Both the position numbers and the translations under genes were made by a program. From NCBI RefSeq assembly GCF_022655055.1, contig NZ_CP093384.1, forward strand, positions 1,612,001-1,676,000: DNA of 64,000 bases, read 5' to 3'. The stretch is from Vagococcus sp. CY52-2 (GTDB lineage: Bacteria; Bacillota; Bacilli; Lactobacillales; Vagococcaceae). Of this stretch, positions 34,611-45,369 are shown piece by piece. Each line of letters begins with the position of its first letter. Position 1 is the stretch's first letter. A model generated the notes under the pieces. It made no database searches. It saw only the letters and a program-made list of their open reading frames with translations, and had not been told where the DNA came from.

Positions 34611-35261
34611 ATGACAGTCAATGGTAATTATTGGCACCTTTCCGAACATTTAATTAACGTTGTATTACCTGTTATCTTATTTATAGTAGCTATCATTCTA
34701 TTTATTTTATTTGATATTATCCCTTCAACTACAAATGCTAACAAAATTTATAAAATCATTGGACTAACTTTTCTTATTACTACTGTATGTATTTCCACTA
34801 TTTTTTTAATAACAAAGGATTATCGTAAGCTCATTTCTTTTGAAACAAATGCTAATCGAAAAATAAAAATGGCTGTTTTACATTATCAAACACGACCTAA
34901 TGATTCCTCAAATCGAGCCTCATTATACGATGTAGATAAAACATTAAATCTTCCATTTTATAAAAAAGAAGTCTCAATAGAACAAAATAGCATAAAATAT
35001 CTTGGAAAAAACGACGTGTTTTATTATTTTACAGATGATAAGGACATCTACCAATCGGATATATCCCGTGACCTAATCCAGTTTAAACCTGTCAATCAAG
35101 TATCTATTTCCAAAGAATACGCTATTTTAACTGATGCCTCTTTTGCATCTGTTGGCTTCAAAGAAAAAATTGGACCAGGTATATCCTCTATTATGGTTCC
35201 TATATCTAAAGAAAATGTGCTCTATCAACCCAAAACAAAAACTTACGATTTATTAAAATAA
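34611..35261 (+). CDS. Two-helix membrane protein, unknown function
   Basis: About 216 residues. Two hydrophobic helices at about 14-36 (VVLPVILFIVAIILFILFDI) and 47-66 precede a soluble extracytoplasmic-looking domain rich in beta stretches. I start at ATG 34611, which has AGGAGGG seven bases upstream; a TATAAT at 34575-34580 would lie inside the longer frame from 34557, so that frame is not the gene. It is divergent from mreC and has its own terminator. Family not recognised. Confidence 0.7.
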   Translation: MTVNGNYWHLSEHLINVVLPVILFIVAIILFILFDIIPSTTNANKIYKIIGLTFLITTVCISTIFLITKDYRKLISFETNANRKIKMAVLHYQTRPNDSSNRASLYDVDKTLNLPFYKKEVSIEQNSIKYLGKNDVFYYFTDDKDIYQSDISRDLIQFKPVNQVSISKEYAILTDASFASVGFKEKIGPGISSIMVPISKENVLYQPKTKTYDLLK

Positions 35262-35294
35262 AAGGTCGCCCCAACATTTGGGACGACCTTTTTT
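35261..35294. terminator. Bidirectional terminator
   Basis: AAAGGTCGCCCCAA pairs with TTGGGACGACCTTT (one mismatch), followed by T-run. Shared by the membrane protein gene and adhE. Confidence 0.88.
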
Positions 35295-35306
35295 AACATG
35301 ATTCTT

Positions 35307-37907
35307 TTAGTTACCTTCGTAAGAATCAATAATAATTTGTTTTAATTCACTAATTAATGGTTCTTTAGGGTTAGCAGTTGTACATTGATCTTCGTAAGCA
35401 AGTTCAGCCATACGATCAACTGTTTCATCCAATGTTTTTTTGCTTAATCCTTGTGCTGATAAGTTCATGTCGATTCCAACACGTTTTCCTAAATCATCAA
35501 CAGCTTTAGCTAAAGATTCTACTAATTCTTCTGTTGTGTTACCTTTAAGTCCTAAGAAACGCGCGATGTCTGCATAATCCGTATCAGCTCTAAAGTAATC
35601 ATATTTAGGGAACAATGCATGTTTTGAAGGATCTTTTGCATTGTAGCGAATAATATGTGGTAAAAGAATCGCATTAGTACGTCCATGAGGAATACCGTAT
35701 TCTCCACCAATTTTATGAGCAATTGAGTGACAAATACCTAAGAATGCATTAGCAAACGCCATACCAGCCATTGTAGAAGCATTATGCATTTTTTCACGGT
35801 TTTCTAAGTTAGGATTTTTAACTGAGTCTTCTAAGTTTTCAAATACTAATTTAATAGCTTGTAAGCTTAAACCTCTCGTGTAATCACTTGCCATAACAGA
35901 TACATATGACTCGATTGCATGTGTTAATACGTCCATACCAGTATCAGCTGTAACAGAAGCAGGAACACTCATAACAAATTGTGGGTCAATAATTGCCACA
36001 TCTGGAGTTAATGCATAATCTGCTAATGGGTATTTCACGTGAGTTTCACTGTCAGTAATAACCGCAAATGGTGTTACTTCCGCACCAGTACCTGATGTTG
36101 TTGGAATAGCAACCATTTTAGCTTTTCTAGCTTCAGGAATTTTGTAAGCACGTTTACGAATATCTAAGAATTTTTGTTTAGCGCCAAAGAATTCTGTTTC
36201 TGGGTGTTCATAGAATAACCACATACCTTTAGCCGCATCAATAGCAGATCCACCACCAATAGCAATAATTGTATCAGGTTGGAATTTCATCATTTGTTCT
36301 GTACCAGCATAAACTGTATTGGTTGAAGGATTTGGTTCAACATCTGAGAACATTTCGAATTTCACTTTATTTTGTCGTTTCATTAATTCATCAATCACTT
36401 TTTGAGCATACCCAAATTCAACCATACCTGGGTCACAAACGATGAATACACGTTCAACGTCTTTCATTTTTTGTAAATATTGAATTGAATTTAATTCAAA
36501 GTAGATTTTTTCAGGTAATTTAAACCATTGCATGTTATTTCTCCGTTTCGTTAAAGTTTTAGTGTTAATCAAATTAACTGCTGAAACGTTTTTAGATACT
36601 GAGTTTTTACCATAAGATCCACAACCTAAAGTTAATGATGGAATCATTTCGTTGTAGATATCACCAATACCACCTTGAGCCGCTGGAGAGTTAATTAAAA
36701 TACGACAAGCATTCATTCTTAAACCAAATGCCAATTGTAAATCTTCATCTTCAGAATGTAGAACAGCTGTATGTCCTTCACCATTAAGTTTTAACATTTT
36801 TTCACATAATTCTAAACCATGTTCAGTATTGTTAGCTTTAAACATTGCTAATACTGGAGATAATTTTTCACGTGATAATGGGTAATCTGGACCAGCATCT
36901 TCTAATTCAGCTACTAAAATTTTAGTTCCTTCTGGTACTTTAATTCCAGCATCTTTAGCAATAGATACTGCCGAGTGTCCAACAATTTTAGGGTTAACAG
37001 CAGTTTTTGTTTCATTCATTACTGCTTTTTCTAATTTTTCTAATTCGTTTGGTTTAACAAAGTATACTTGATGCGCTTCAAATTCTTTTTTCACTGCATC
37101 ATAGATTTCTTTATCAACAATGACACCTTGTTCTGACGCACAAATCATCCCATTATCAAATGATTTAGATGTAATTAAGTCGTTTACCGCACGTTTAATT
37201 TTAGCTGTTTTTTCAACGTAAGCTGGTGTGTTACCAGGACCTACACCAAGAGCTGGTTTACCAGTAGAGTAAGCTGCTTTAACCATTCCAGAACCACCCG
37301 TTGCAAGAACAATTGCAACACCTTCATGGTTCATTAATGTATTTGTTGCTTCAATAGATGGCGTATCAATCCATTGAATACAATTTTCAGGAGCGCCAGC
37401 TTTAACTGCTGCATCTCTTACAACTTTTGCTGCTGCTGCAGATGATTTTTGTGCACTTGGATGGAAAGCAAAAATAATTGGGTTACGTGTTTTAATCGCA
37501 ATCATTGATTTGAAAATGGTTGTTGATGTTGGGTTTGTTGTTGGTGTTACCCCACATACCACTCCGACTGGGTCAGCAATTTCAATGATTTGTTTTTGTT
37601 CATCTTCGTTAATCACACCAACTGTTTTATCATTTTTAATGTTGTTCCAAATACTTTCAGAAGCAAACATGTTTTTGATTGCTTTATCTTCATAAATACC
37701 ACGGCCAGTTTCTTCTACTGCTAATTTGGCTAAAGGCATATGTTCATTCAAGGCAGCCATAGCCATTTGGTGAACGATATGATCCACTTTTTCTTGATCA
37801 AAAGTTTTCATTTCTTTTAATGCTTCTTGAGCATTAGCGACTAAATGATCAATTGTTTCTGTTACTGATTGTTCTTTTACTTCAGCTTTTTTATTTTTAT
37901 CTTTCAA
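35307..37907 (-). CDS. adhE: Bifunctional acetaldehyde-CoA/alcohol dehydrogenase AdhE
   Basis: About 866 residues. The N-terminal aldehyde dehydrogenase half has the catalytic Cys in FDNGMICASEQGV near residue 245, and the C-terminal iron alcohol dehydrogenase half has GGGSAIDAAKGM and the metal-ligand regions GMDVLTHAIE and FLGICHSIAHKIGG. It reduces acetyl-CoA to ethanol with two NADH. TTG 37907 lies seven bases after CAGGAGGG and is the likely start; the frame continues to 37973 without support. The promoter region has Rex-type sites. Confidence 0.96.
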   Translation of the reverse strand: MKDKNKKAEVKEQSVTETIDHLVANAQEALKEMKTFDQEKVDHIVHQMAMAALNEHMPLAKLAVEETGRGIYEDKAIKNMFASESIWNNIKNDKTVGVINEDEQKQIIEIADPVGVVCGVTPTTNPTSTTIFKSMIAIKTRNPIIFAFHPSAQKSSAAAAKVVRDAAVKAGAPENCIQWIDTPSIEATNTLMNHEGVAIVLATGGSGMVKAAYSTGKPALGVGPGNTPAYVEKTAKIKRAVNDLITSKSFDNGMICASEQGVIVDKEIYDAVKKEFEAHQVYFVKPNELEKLEKAVMNETKTAVNPKIVGHSAVSIAKDAGIKVPEGTKILVAELEDAGPDYPLSREKLSPVLAMFKANNTEHGLELCEKMLKLNGEGHTAVLHSEDEDLQLAFGLRMNACRILINSPAAQGGIGDIYNEMIPSLTLGCGSYGKNSVSKNVSAVNLINTKTLTKRRNNMQWFKLPEKIYFELNSIQYLQKMKDVERVFIVCDPGMVEFGYAQKVIDELMKRQNKVKFEMFSDVEPNPSTNTVYAGTEQMMKFQPDTIIAIGGGSAIDAAKGMWLFYEHPETEFFGAKQKFLDIRKRAYKIPEARKAKMVAIPTTSGTGAEVTPFAVITDSETHVKYPLADYALTPDVAIIDPQFVMSVPASVTADTGMDVLTHAIESYVSVMASDYTRGLSLQAIKLVFENLEDSVKNPNLENREKMHNASTMAGMAFANAFLGICHSIAHKIGGEYGIPHGRTNAILLPHIIRYNAKDPSKHALFPKYDYFRADTDYADIARFLGLKGNTTEELVESLAKAVDDLGKRVGIDMNLSAQGLSKKTLDETVDRMAELAYEDQCTTANPKEPLISELKQIIIDSYEGN

Positions 37908-37952
37908 AGTAATACCCTCCTGAATTAAATTCGTTATGTATTTCACAAATAT

Positions 37953-37981
37953 AATATACAACACTTTTTTCACCTTGTAAA
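37953..37981 (-). promoter_or_regulatory. adhE promoter
   Basis: Minus-strand TTTACA (37981-37976), 17 bases, TATATT (37958-37953). Just downstream, TTGTGAAAT on the minus strand (37950-37942) is a half Rex-type site over the expected start. Confidence 0.7.
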
Positions 37982-37990
37982 TACTTTTAT

Positions 37991-38004
37991 GTGATTTTTT
38001 TCAC
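37991..38004. promoter_or_regulatory. Candidate Rex operator, proximal
   Basis: GTGA-N6-TCAC (GTGATTTTTTTCAC) matches the core of the Rex consensus TTGTGA-N6-TCACAA. It lies ten bases upstream of the adhE -35. Confidence 0.65.
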
Positions 38005-38107
38005 TTTATTTAAATGAATACGTTTTCTCTTAATAAAACCTTAAAATAAACATTTAAATCTGATTTCATTCTTTATTCGAGTGATATTTTTCTTAATAAT
38101 TACGATA

Positions 38108-38125
38108 TTGTGACTTACATCACTT
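38108..38125. promoter_or_regulatory. Candidate Rex operator, distal
   Basis: TTGTGACTTACATCACTT has the full TTGTGA-N6-TCAC core. It lies about 130 bp upstream of the adhE promoter and about 80 bp before the divergent micro-ORF, so it could control either side. Confidence 0.7.
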
Positions 38126-38201
38126 TATGTTTTCATTTAAGCTCTATTTAAGTCTTATATCTTAGACTGTATGCATATCCATTTTAAAGAGGTTGATTAC
38201 G

Positions 38202-38228
38202 ATGGGAATACTAGGAGTGCCTAGATAA
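38202..38228 (+). CDS. Micro-ORF of eight codons (MGILGVPR)
   Basis: ATG 38202 follows AAAGAGG at a normal distance and encodes MGILGVPR before TAA. A strong terminator (38243-38289) follows at once. It could be a leader peptide in an attenuator for the downstream two-component genes or part of a small RNA. The function is not known, and the frame is too short for certainty. Confidence 0.3.
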   Translation: MGILGVPR

Positions 38229-38242
38229 TAATTAAAAACGAA

Positions 38243-38289
38243 TTAACTAATCAGTTTGTTTAAAACTGATTAGTTAATGTTTGTTTTTT
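38243..38289 (+). terminator. Terminator after the micro-ORF
   Basis: A perfect 15-bp stem, TTAACTAATCAGTTT (38243-38257) with AAACTGATTAGTTAA (38263-38277), is followed by a T-rich tract. It lies upstream of the response regulator remnant, 42 bases before its start. Confidence 0.85.
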
Positions 38290-38330
38290 GTGTACTTAAG
38301 GTACAAAAGAAGTGTAAATAAAGGAGTGAG

Positions 38331-39016
38331 ATGATGATTAATATTTTAGTAATAGAAGATGAAAAAGAGATTTCTCAACATATCCGAGATATTTTAGTAG
38401 AGTTAGGTAATGTCACTCAAGTCTATGATGGAGAGGAAGCTCTTTATGAGGTAGAATCAGGCGGGTATGACTTTGTTATTCTTGATTTGATGTTACCAAA
38501 TATGGATGGGGTATCTATATTAAAAAAACTTAGAAACGATAAAAATAATATACCTATTTTAATACTAACAGCCAAAGACAGTTTAGATAATAAACTGGAA
38601 GGATTTAAAGTCGATGCCGATGATTATTTGACCAAGCTATTTCACCGTGAATAATTACTAATGAGAAGTAAAGCTATCTTAAAACGAACCTTCGAATTAT
38701 ATGAAGACAATACCCTTAGTTATGGCGATTTGACCTGTCTTCTATTGCAACGAGAAGTCAAATACCAGGACAATATTCTACCCATTCAAGGAAAAAATAT
38801 GATTTGCTTGTGTACTTGCTACAAAACAAAGACATAATACTAACGAAAGAACAAATTTTTAATCGTATCTGGGACTATGACTCTGATACAGCATTATCTG
38901 TAGTGGAAGTCTATATGGGTCATTTAAGAAAACATTTGAAAGAAACTAATCTAAACAAACAACTATCTACTATCCGAAACGTTGGTTACATCTTACAAAA
39001 AGAGGAAACGCTATGA
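38331..39016 (+). pseudogene. Broken OmpR-family response regulator
   Basis: The receiver part is intact to residue 107 (LVIEDEKEI with the acidic pocket, phospho-Asp in FVILDLMLPNMDG, then ILTAKD). The conserved Lys-Pro reads Lys-Leu in DDYLTKLFHRE, and a TAA interrupts the reading right after at 38652-38654. The same frame continues LLMRSKAILKRTFELYEDN until a missing A in the run near 38795 shifts it. The winged helix then reads through to GYILQKEETL at 39016. One nonsense change and one frameshift make this a pseudogene unless they are sequencing errors. Confidence 0.85.
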
Positions 39017-40325
39017 AGTCACCTGCATCAAAAAAACAACGTTTAAGATTTTTCCTTATTAACTGTAGCGCTTTTGCCGTTATATTTTCTTTACTATCTT
39101 TTATCACTATTCAAGTCATCCAATACTCTGCTTATACAGAAACCGATTCTACTTTAGAAAGAATGGCTAGTGATCCCAGTCTATTAGACAGAGAAATCAG
39201 AATGTTAAATAAAGTTGGAAAAGACAGCCCTATTGGAACCCCAAAATTTAATTTTGATGGGCCCAATAATCAGTTTAATACAGTCGTTATTCTGTGGGAT
39301 AAAAATGGAAAAATTTTAAATAACTCTTCGGTAGAAGATAGGTTAGAGAATTTAGAAGAACCTACACTAGATAAAAAAAAATACCGGTATTATTTCTACT
39401 CTATCTTTGAAGAATAAAAATAATGACTCTAAATTTTTATTTCGTAGTGTTACCATCTCCCCAAGTGAAAATAACCTGAACATAGCCTATACTCAAGTAC
39501 TAGTCAATGTTAATCAAATAGATGAAGCAGTTAAACAATCTCGTCTGATTATTTTAATTTGTATGTTTATTTTTTGGATTCTATCGTTAGTTATCAGCTA
39601 CGGATTATCTAATTTTACGATGAAACCCATATTAAAATCATGAAAAAAAACAACAAGAGTTTGTTGAAAATGCCTCTCATGAATTACGAACTCCTTTGAC
39701 AATTATTCGTTTAAATTTGGAAAAATTATTTACGCACCCAAATAATACAATAATTAATGAATCTGAAACTATTGCTCAAGCCCTGAATGAAGCACAGCGA
39801 CTTACCAAACTGACAAGTGACTTACTTCTTTTAGCTAAGGGAGATTCTAATACTTTAATCCTTGATAAAGAAACAATCGATACCAATACATTTATCCATA
39901 AAGTATTGGATCCCTTTCAATTACTCGCTGAAGAACAAGAAAAACAATTAATATTTAAAGAAAATAAGTCATTTAACGCCGATATAGATGTAGTAAAACT
40001 CCATCAAGTATTGCTAATTTTATTAGATAATGCCTTTAAATACACAAAAACTGGGGATTCTATTACTGTCACTTCCTCTCTTACCAATAAAAAGCAATGG
40101 GAAGTTTCGATTAAAAATTTCGAACCTCACATTAATGAAGATAAATTAAATCATATTTTCACTAAATTTTACCGTGAAGATGATTCAAGAAACAAAGAAA
40201 CTGGTGGAAATGGTTTGGGGTTATCCATTGCTAAGCAGATTGTTGAAGAACATGGAGGCAATATACAAGCAAAAAACGTTTCTCCAACAGGTGTGGTGTT
40301 TACATTTAAACTACGAAATAAATGA
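39013..40325 (+). pseudogene. Broken sensor histidine kinase
   Basis: Overlapping the regulator remnant by four bases, the frame encodes an N-terminal membrane helix and part of a sensor domain to about 39417. An extra A in a nine-A run (39373-39381) then shifts it. The second part (LKNKNNDSKFLFRSVTI and a second helix) stops at TGA 39641-39643, and the third resumes ENASHELRTPLTIIRLNLEK with the phospho-His, then the ATPase motifs LLDNAFKYTK and GGNGLGLSIAKQIVEEHGG. At least two frameshifts separate the pieces. The catalytic end looks well kept. Confidence 0.85.
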
Positions 40326-40363
40326 AAAAAGATACCTCAATTTTGTTTTGAGGTATCTTTTAT
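40325..40363. terminator. Bidirectional terminator
   Basis: AAAAGATACCTCAA pairs with TTGAGGTATCTTTT, between the kinase remnant and the EIIA gene. Confidence 0.88.
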
Positions 40364-40863
40364 TGTCTCATTTTTCCAACTATATCTCCCTGAGAAACGT
40401 CAGTCTTTCCTAAAAATTCAAGTTGTTGATTCATCTCACTTAAATTAGTGAAAACAACAATAATATCTGATGATTTATTTTCAGTCTTCAACATATCTAA
40501 ATCAACTAATGCTAATTTTGTATCTGAAGTAATCGTATCTCCTTCATTAACACATACCGTAAAAGGACGTCCATCTAAATCAACCGTATCTAATCCCATA
40601 TGTACTAAACCTTCCACACCGTTAGTAGTGATAAATCCAATAGCATGTTTTGTTGGAAAAACAGATGTTACAGTTCCCTCTATTGGAGAATAAATCTCTT
40701 TATCAAAAGGTTTAACAGCAAATCCGTCACCCATCATTTTTTCAGAAAAAACAGGGTCTTCTACTTCTGTAATGTTAATAAATGTTCCTGTGACAGGCGC
40801 ACTCAATTCGACTGCTTCTTTTTCTTTTTTATTCTTTTTAAACCTATTAAACAATAGAATCAT
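40360..40863 (-). CDS. PTS glucose-type EIIA protein
   Basis: A 167-residue Crr-like EIIA. The conserved start VEDPVFSEKMMGDGFAVKP is at about residues 35-53 and the phospho-His in GLVHMGLDTVDLDG at about residue 88. It transfers phosphate from HPr to an EIIB. The alpha-glucoside EIICB encoded upstream (43564-45141) lacks an EIIA, so this stand-alone protein most likely serves it. It follows the RpiR and membrane protein genes in one transcript. Confidence 0.92.
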   Translation of the reverse strand: MILLFNRFKKNKKEKEAVELSAPVTGTFINITEVEDPVFSEKMMGDGFAVKPFDKEIYSPIEGTVTSVFPTKHAIGFITTNGVEGLVHMGLDTVDLDGRPFTVCVNEGDTITSDTKLALVDLDMLKTENKSSDIIVVFTNLSEMNQQLEFLGKTDVSQGDIVGKMRQ

Positions 40864-40876
40864 CCTTTCAAATCTA

Positions 40877-41326
40877 TTACTTGTTAAACACGTTAAAACT
40901 TATCAAACCCATCAATAATGATAAAACCAATATCAACCCCATGACAATTTTAGTTGATAAGGTTAATGACTCGTTCTCAGAAGAAGTATGCGACAATGAA
41001 TAGAATGTTAATCCAGAAAGTATCACACCAACAATATTAAACGTCATGATTTGTTGGACGATAGAAAATAAAATAAACTTTCCAAAGATACTTTTTCGAC
41101 TAGCATTACTTTTATCAACTTTAACTAACATTAATCCCATGACAAGCATAACACAACTTATTAAAAAACCCACAGAAAATGTTGGTGTGGTTGTCAACAA
41201 CTCTTGAAAACTAATTGCTTGTTTTAAGCAGGTTAACCCAGTATAAGCTAGAAAAAGTGCTGGAACTAAAAACCAATACCCCATCAATAATTTATAAAAT
41301 TTAGTTTGTTTTTTTATCATCATCAT
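40877..41326 (-). CDS. Four-helix membrane protein, unknown function
   Basis: About 149 residues with four hydrophobic stretches (YWFLVPALFLAYTGL; FLISCVMLVMGLMLV; FILFSIVQQIMTF; IVMGLILVLSLLMGLISF). I start at ATG 41326, eight bases after GAGGAG; it overlaps the end of the RpiR gene by 26 bases. No family recognised. Sitting between the regulator and EIIA genes, it is probably part of the alpha-glucoside system, but no role can be stated. Confidence 0.65.
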   Translation of the reverse strand: MMMIKKQTKFYKLLMGYWFLVPALFLAYTGLTCLKQAISFQELLTTTPTFSVGFLISCVMLVMGLMLVKVDKSNASRKSIFGKFILFSIVQQIMTFNIVGVILSGLTFYSLSHTSSENESLTLSTKIVMGLILVLSLLMGLISFNVFNK

Positions 41327-42089
41327 TCTTATTACTCCTCGTTTCCGTGACATATACTCTCAATAAATAATCTAATACTAAGTGTAAGGTAACAAATGAT
41401 AGTGTGTCTTTATTATCAACAACTTCAAACTTTGTCAAATTGTAGAAAAAAGCATATTGGGCATGCTGTGATATAAAATTTGATCCATTACGAGTGATTG
41501 ATACGATATCAATGTTTCTAATATTTAAATCTAAAATACTTTCTTTAATATCCGCTGTTTCGCCACTCAATGAAGCAATCAGCAACATATCTTGTGGGGT
41601 CATTATATCCGTCATGATTTCTAACTCTGTTTGATTAGGAATCACAATAACTTTTTTTCCACAAGTTATTAACTGTTTTCCAAACTCTTCCACTGCTTTT
41701 CTTTGAGAGTAACCAGTTCCGTAACAATAAACTATTTGACTATCTTTTATTAATTTTGAGGTTGCTTTCATTTTATCGAGATCAATATTTTTTAACGTGT
41801 TTTGAATATCTGCACTCTGACTTTTGAATAAATCGTATGTTGTTTTATTATTCATCTTTTTTTGTTTTATATCCCGACTTAGAGAAAACTTAAATTCAGA
41901 AAAGCCAGAAAAACCTAACTTTTTCATCAATCTTACAATCGTTGATTTAGAAACATACGTTGCATCGCTTAATTCACCAATACTCATCTTAACAACTGAA
42001 TCGATATTTGAATTAATGAATGACAACAAACCTTTTTCTAAATCACTAAAATCATCTTGATTAATATTTAATAAAATTTTTGCTAACAA
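41301..42089 (-). CDS. RpiR/MurR family transcriptional regulator
   Basis: A 262-residue protein with an N-terminal RpiR HTH (SIGELSDATYVSKSTIVRLMKKLGFSGFSEFK at about 37-68, given here as two blocks SIGELSDATYVSKSTIV and RLMKKLGFSGFSEFK). A SIS sugar-phosphate domain from about 110 contains YCYGTGYSQRKAVEEFGKQL and LIASLSGETADI. It probably senses the 6-phospho-alpha-glucoside or its product and controls the GH4-PTS operon upstream. It starts at TTG 42089 after GGGAGG. Confidence 0.88.
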   Translation of the reverse strand: MLAKILLNINQDDFSDLEKGLLSFINSNIDSVVKMSIGELSDATYVSKSTIVRLMKKLGFSGFSEFKFSLSRDIKQKKMNNKTTYDLFKSQSADIQNTLKNIDLDKMKATSKLIKDSQIVYCYGTGYSQRKAVEEFGKQLITCGKKVIVIPNQTELEIMTDIMTPQDMLLIASLSGETADIKESILDLNIRNIDIVSITRNGSNFISQHAQYAFFYNLTKFEVVDNKDTLSFVTLHLVLDYLLRVYVTETRSNKNDDDKKTN

Positions 42090-42113
42090 TGATAAAATAA
42101 CCTCCCCTTAGGC

Positions 42114-42133
42114 ATTAACTATAGTTAATTATA
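42114..42133 (-). promoter_or_regulatory. Operator-like palindrome over the rpiR promoter
   Basis: ATTAACTATAGTTAAT (42114-42129) is a perfect 16-bp palindrome. It overlaps a minus-strand TATAAT (42133-42128), so a bound repressor would block rpiR transcription. Autoregulation is likely but inferred. Confidence 0.55.
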
Positions 42134-42195
42134 CCTTAAAATGAGTTAATAATAAGGGAAGGTGTTAACAATTTATTAAATTAATTTATTCTGAA

Positions 42196-43563
<1,368 letters not shown>

Positions 43564-45141
43564 TTATAATATTTTTTCAAACTGCTCTCTTACTTGTGGA
43601 ACATCTAATCCAACGATTACTTGGAAAGCTGTTCCGTTTCTCACAACACCATGTGCCCCTCCTGCTTTAAAAGCAGCATCAGGCTGTACTAAACCCTCAT
43701 CTTTTACTGTAATTCTAAGACGTGTGGCACAATTGTTTACTTTAGCTATATTTTCTGAGCCACCAAATGCTTCTAAGAAAATAATCGCACGATCAAGATA
43801 TTGTGATTGTGTATCTGTTGCCCCTGTCCCTTTTGCTTGTTTCTCTTTGAAATCTTTTTTGCTATATAATTTAATATCTTGACTATCTGGTTCTCTACCA
43901 GGAGTCTCAAAATTAAATTTCAAAATTAAGAATCTAAAGACAACAAAGTAAATTAAAGTAAAGGCTAATCCAATAATTAACTGAGTAAAAATCATACCTT
44001 TATGATTTGTAAATAGTGGAATCCAGTTTTTCGCTAATAAATCGATAAACCCTCCACCCATGTCACCTACAACACCAAAAGCAAACATTGTTGCTGACAT
44101 CGTTGCGGCAAGTAGTGCATGTACTAAGAAAAGAACTGGTGCAATAAATAGGAATGTAAATTCTAGCGGTTCTGTAATTCCTGCAAGCACCGCTGTTAAA
44201 GTAGTTGGAATTAAAATAGCCAGTACTTTTTTCTTATTCTCTGGCTTAGCTGTAAAGTAAAACGCCGCAGCAATACCAGGAGAAGCAAAGATTTTAGAGT
44301 TTCCATGTAAGGCAAAACCACCTTCAGGGAATAATTTTTTCAATGGTTCTTTTGTTTGAGCAAATTCATTTAAATGAGCCATCCAATATTTTGTAATTCC
44401 CTCTTCTACGACGGCTGGTCCAAATACAAATGGTGTGTAAATAAAGTGATGTAGTCCTGTTGGGATTAATATTCGCTCTAGGAATGTATAAAGCCAAACC
44501 CCAAATACTCCAGATGCTGCTAAGAACCCTTGCATTGAAGCAATCCCTAATTGTAACTTAGGCCAAATAACTGCGGTAATAAAAGCAATGGGTAGCATGA
44601 CGAAGAATCCAATAATAACAACAAGTGATGATCCTTGAAACACTCCAAGGAAGTCTGGTAATTTAGTATCAAAGAAGCGGTCATGGATATAAACAACAAT
44701 AGCTGAAATAATAATTGCTCCAACAATACCTGTATCTAGTGTTTTGATTCCTCCAATCAGTTTCAATCCACTATTACCACCTGCTTCCAAAGCAAAGTCT
44801 ACATTAAAGAATGAACCAAAATATTTAATCATACCACTAACAAAATAATTAAATGTTGTATAGATAACAAAAGCTTCCATTGCTGCTCTGGCATTGGCTT
44901 TTTTTGCTAATCCGATTGCAAGACCTATAACGAATAATAATTCCATTTGATTAAATACTGTCCAAGCTCCATCTTCTATAATCGACCAAATGTTAAACCA
45001 AGTAGTCCCTTCAGTTGCAATACTTCCTACAAGAAGTGGATTCTTACAGATAATACATAATGCAACCATGATTCCGGAAAATGAAAATAAAAGAACTGGT
45101 GTAAACATTGCGCCACCAAAGCGCTGAACTTTTTCCATCAT
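43564..45141 (-). CDS. PTS alpha-glucoside EIICB permease
   Basis: About 525 residues. EIIC with roughly ten helices spans 1-420 and includes GLHHFIYTPFVFGPAVVEEG and GITEPLEFTFLFIAPVLF. EIIB is at about 440-525 with the phospho-Cys in NNCATRLRITVKD. It resembles maltose/alpha-glucoside permeases (GlvC/MalB/AglA type), which is supported by the adjacent GH4 gene. No EIIA is fused. The start at ATG 45141 has AAAGGAG twelve bases upstream; ATG 45138 is an alternative. Confidence 0.9.
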   Translation of the reverse strand: MMEKVQRFGGAMFTPVLLFSFSGIMVALCIICKNPLLVGSIATEGTTWFNIWSIIEDGAWTVFNQMELLFVIGLAIGLAKKANARAAMEAFVIYTTFNYFVSGMIKYFGSFFNVDFALEAGGNSGLKLIGGIKTLDTGIVGAIIISAIVVYIHDRFFDTKLPDFLGVFQGSSLVVIIGFFVMLPIAFITAVIWPKLQLGIASMQGFLAASGVFGVWLYTFLERILIPTGLHHFIYTPFVFGPAVVEEGITKYWMAHLNEFAQTKEPLKKLFPEGGFALHGNSKIFASPGIAAAFYFTAKPENKKKVLAILIPTTLTAVLAGITEPLEFTFLFIAPVLFLVHALLAATMSATMFAFGVVGDMGGGFIDLLAKNWIPLFTNHKGMIFTQLIIGLAFTLIYFVVFRFLILKFNFETPGREPDSQDIKLYSKKDFKEKQAKGTGATDTQSQYLDRAIIFLEAFGGSENIAKVNNCATRLRITVKDEGLVQPDAAFKAGGAHGVVRNGTAFQVIVGLDVPQVREQFEKIL

Positions 45142-45219
45142 ATTTGGATACAACTCCTTTCAATTTATAATTAAATTATGCAAGAATCTAACAACTTAAG
45201 CAACCGTTTACAACACTTA

Positions 45220-45271
45220 AAGAACAAGGTTCTTGTGATAAAACAAAGTATCACAGCTTGACACTTTGTTT
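45220..45271 (-). promoter_or_regulatory. Two inverted repeats upstream of the alpha-glucoside PTS
   Basis: AAGAAC-AAG-GTTCTT (45220-45234) and AAACAAAGTATCA / TGACACTTTGTTT (45241-45253 and 45259-45271, one mismatch) lie 80-130 bases upstream of the permease gene. Neither is followed by a T-run on the minus strand. They are candidate operators for the nearby RpiR regulator or another repressor. Confidence 0.45.
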
Positions 45272-45285
45272 CATAAATAACTAAT

Positions 45286-45312
45286 AAAAAAAGGAGTAGA
45301 ATTATCTACTCC
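45286..45312 (-). terminator. Terminator of the Gfo/Idh-ThuA operon
   Basis: GGAGTAGA (45293-45300) pairs with TCTACTCC (45305-45312); the minus strand continues with seven T. Confidence 0.88.
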
Positions 45313-45369
45313 AAAATGGTACGACTTTGAGAAAGCGATCATTTTTCTCTTATCTTCTATGTATTATAT

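Noticed and set aside
45330-45345. Possible cre box near the end of the Gfo/Idh operon (GAAAGCGATCA)
   Set aside because: It matches the consensus poorly at the 3' end and lies downstream of stop codons, not at a promoter.
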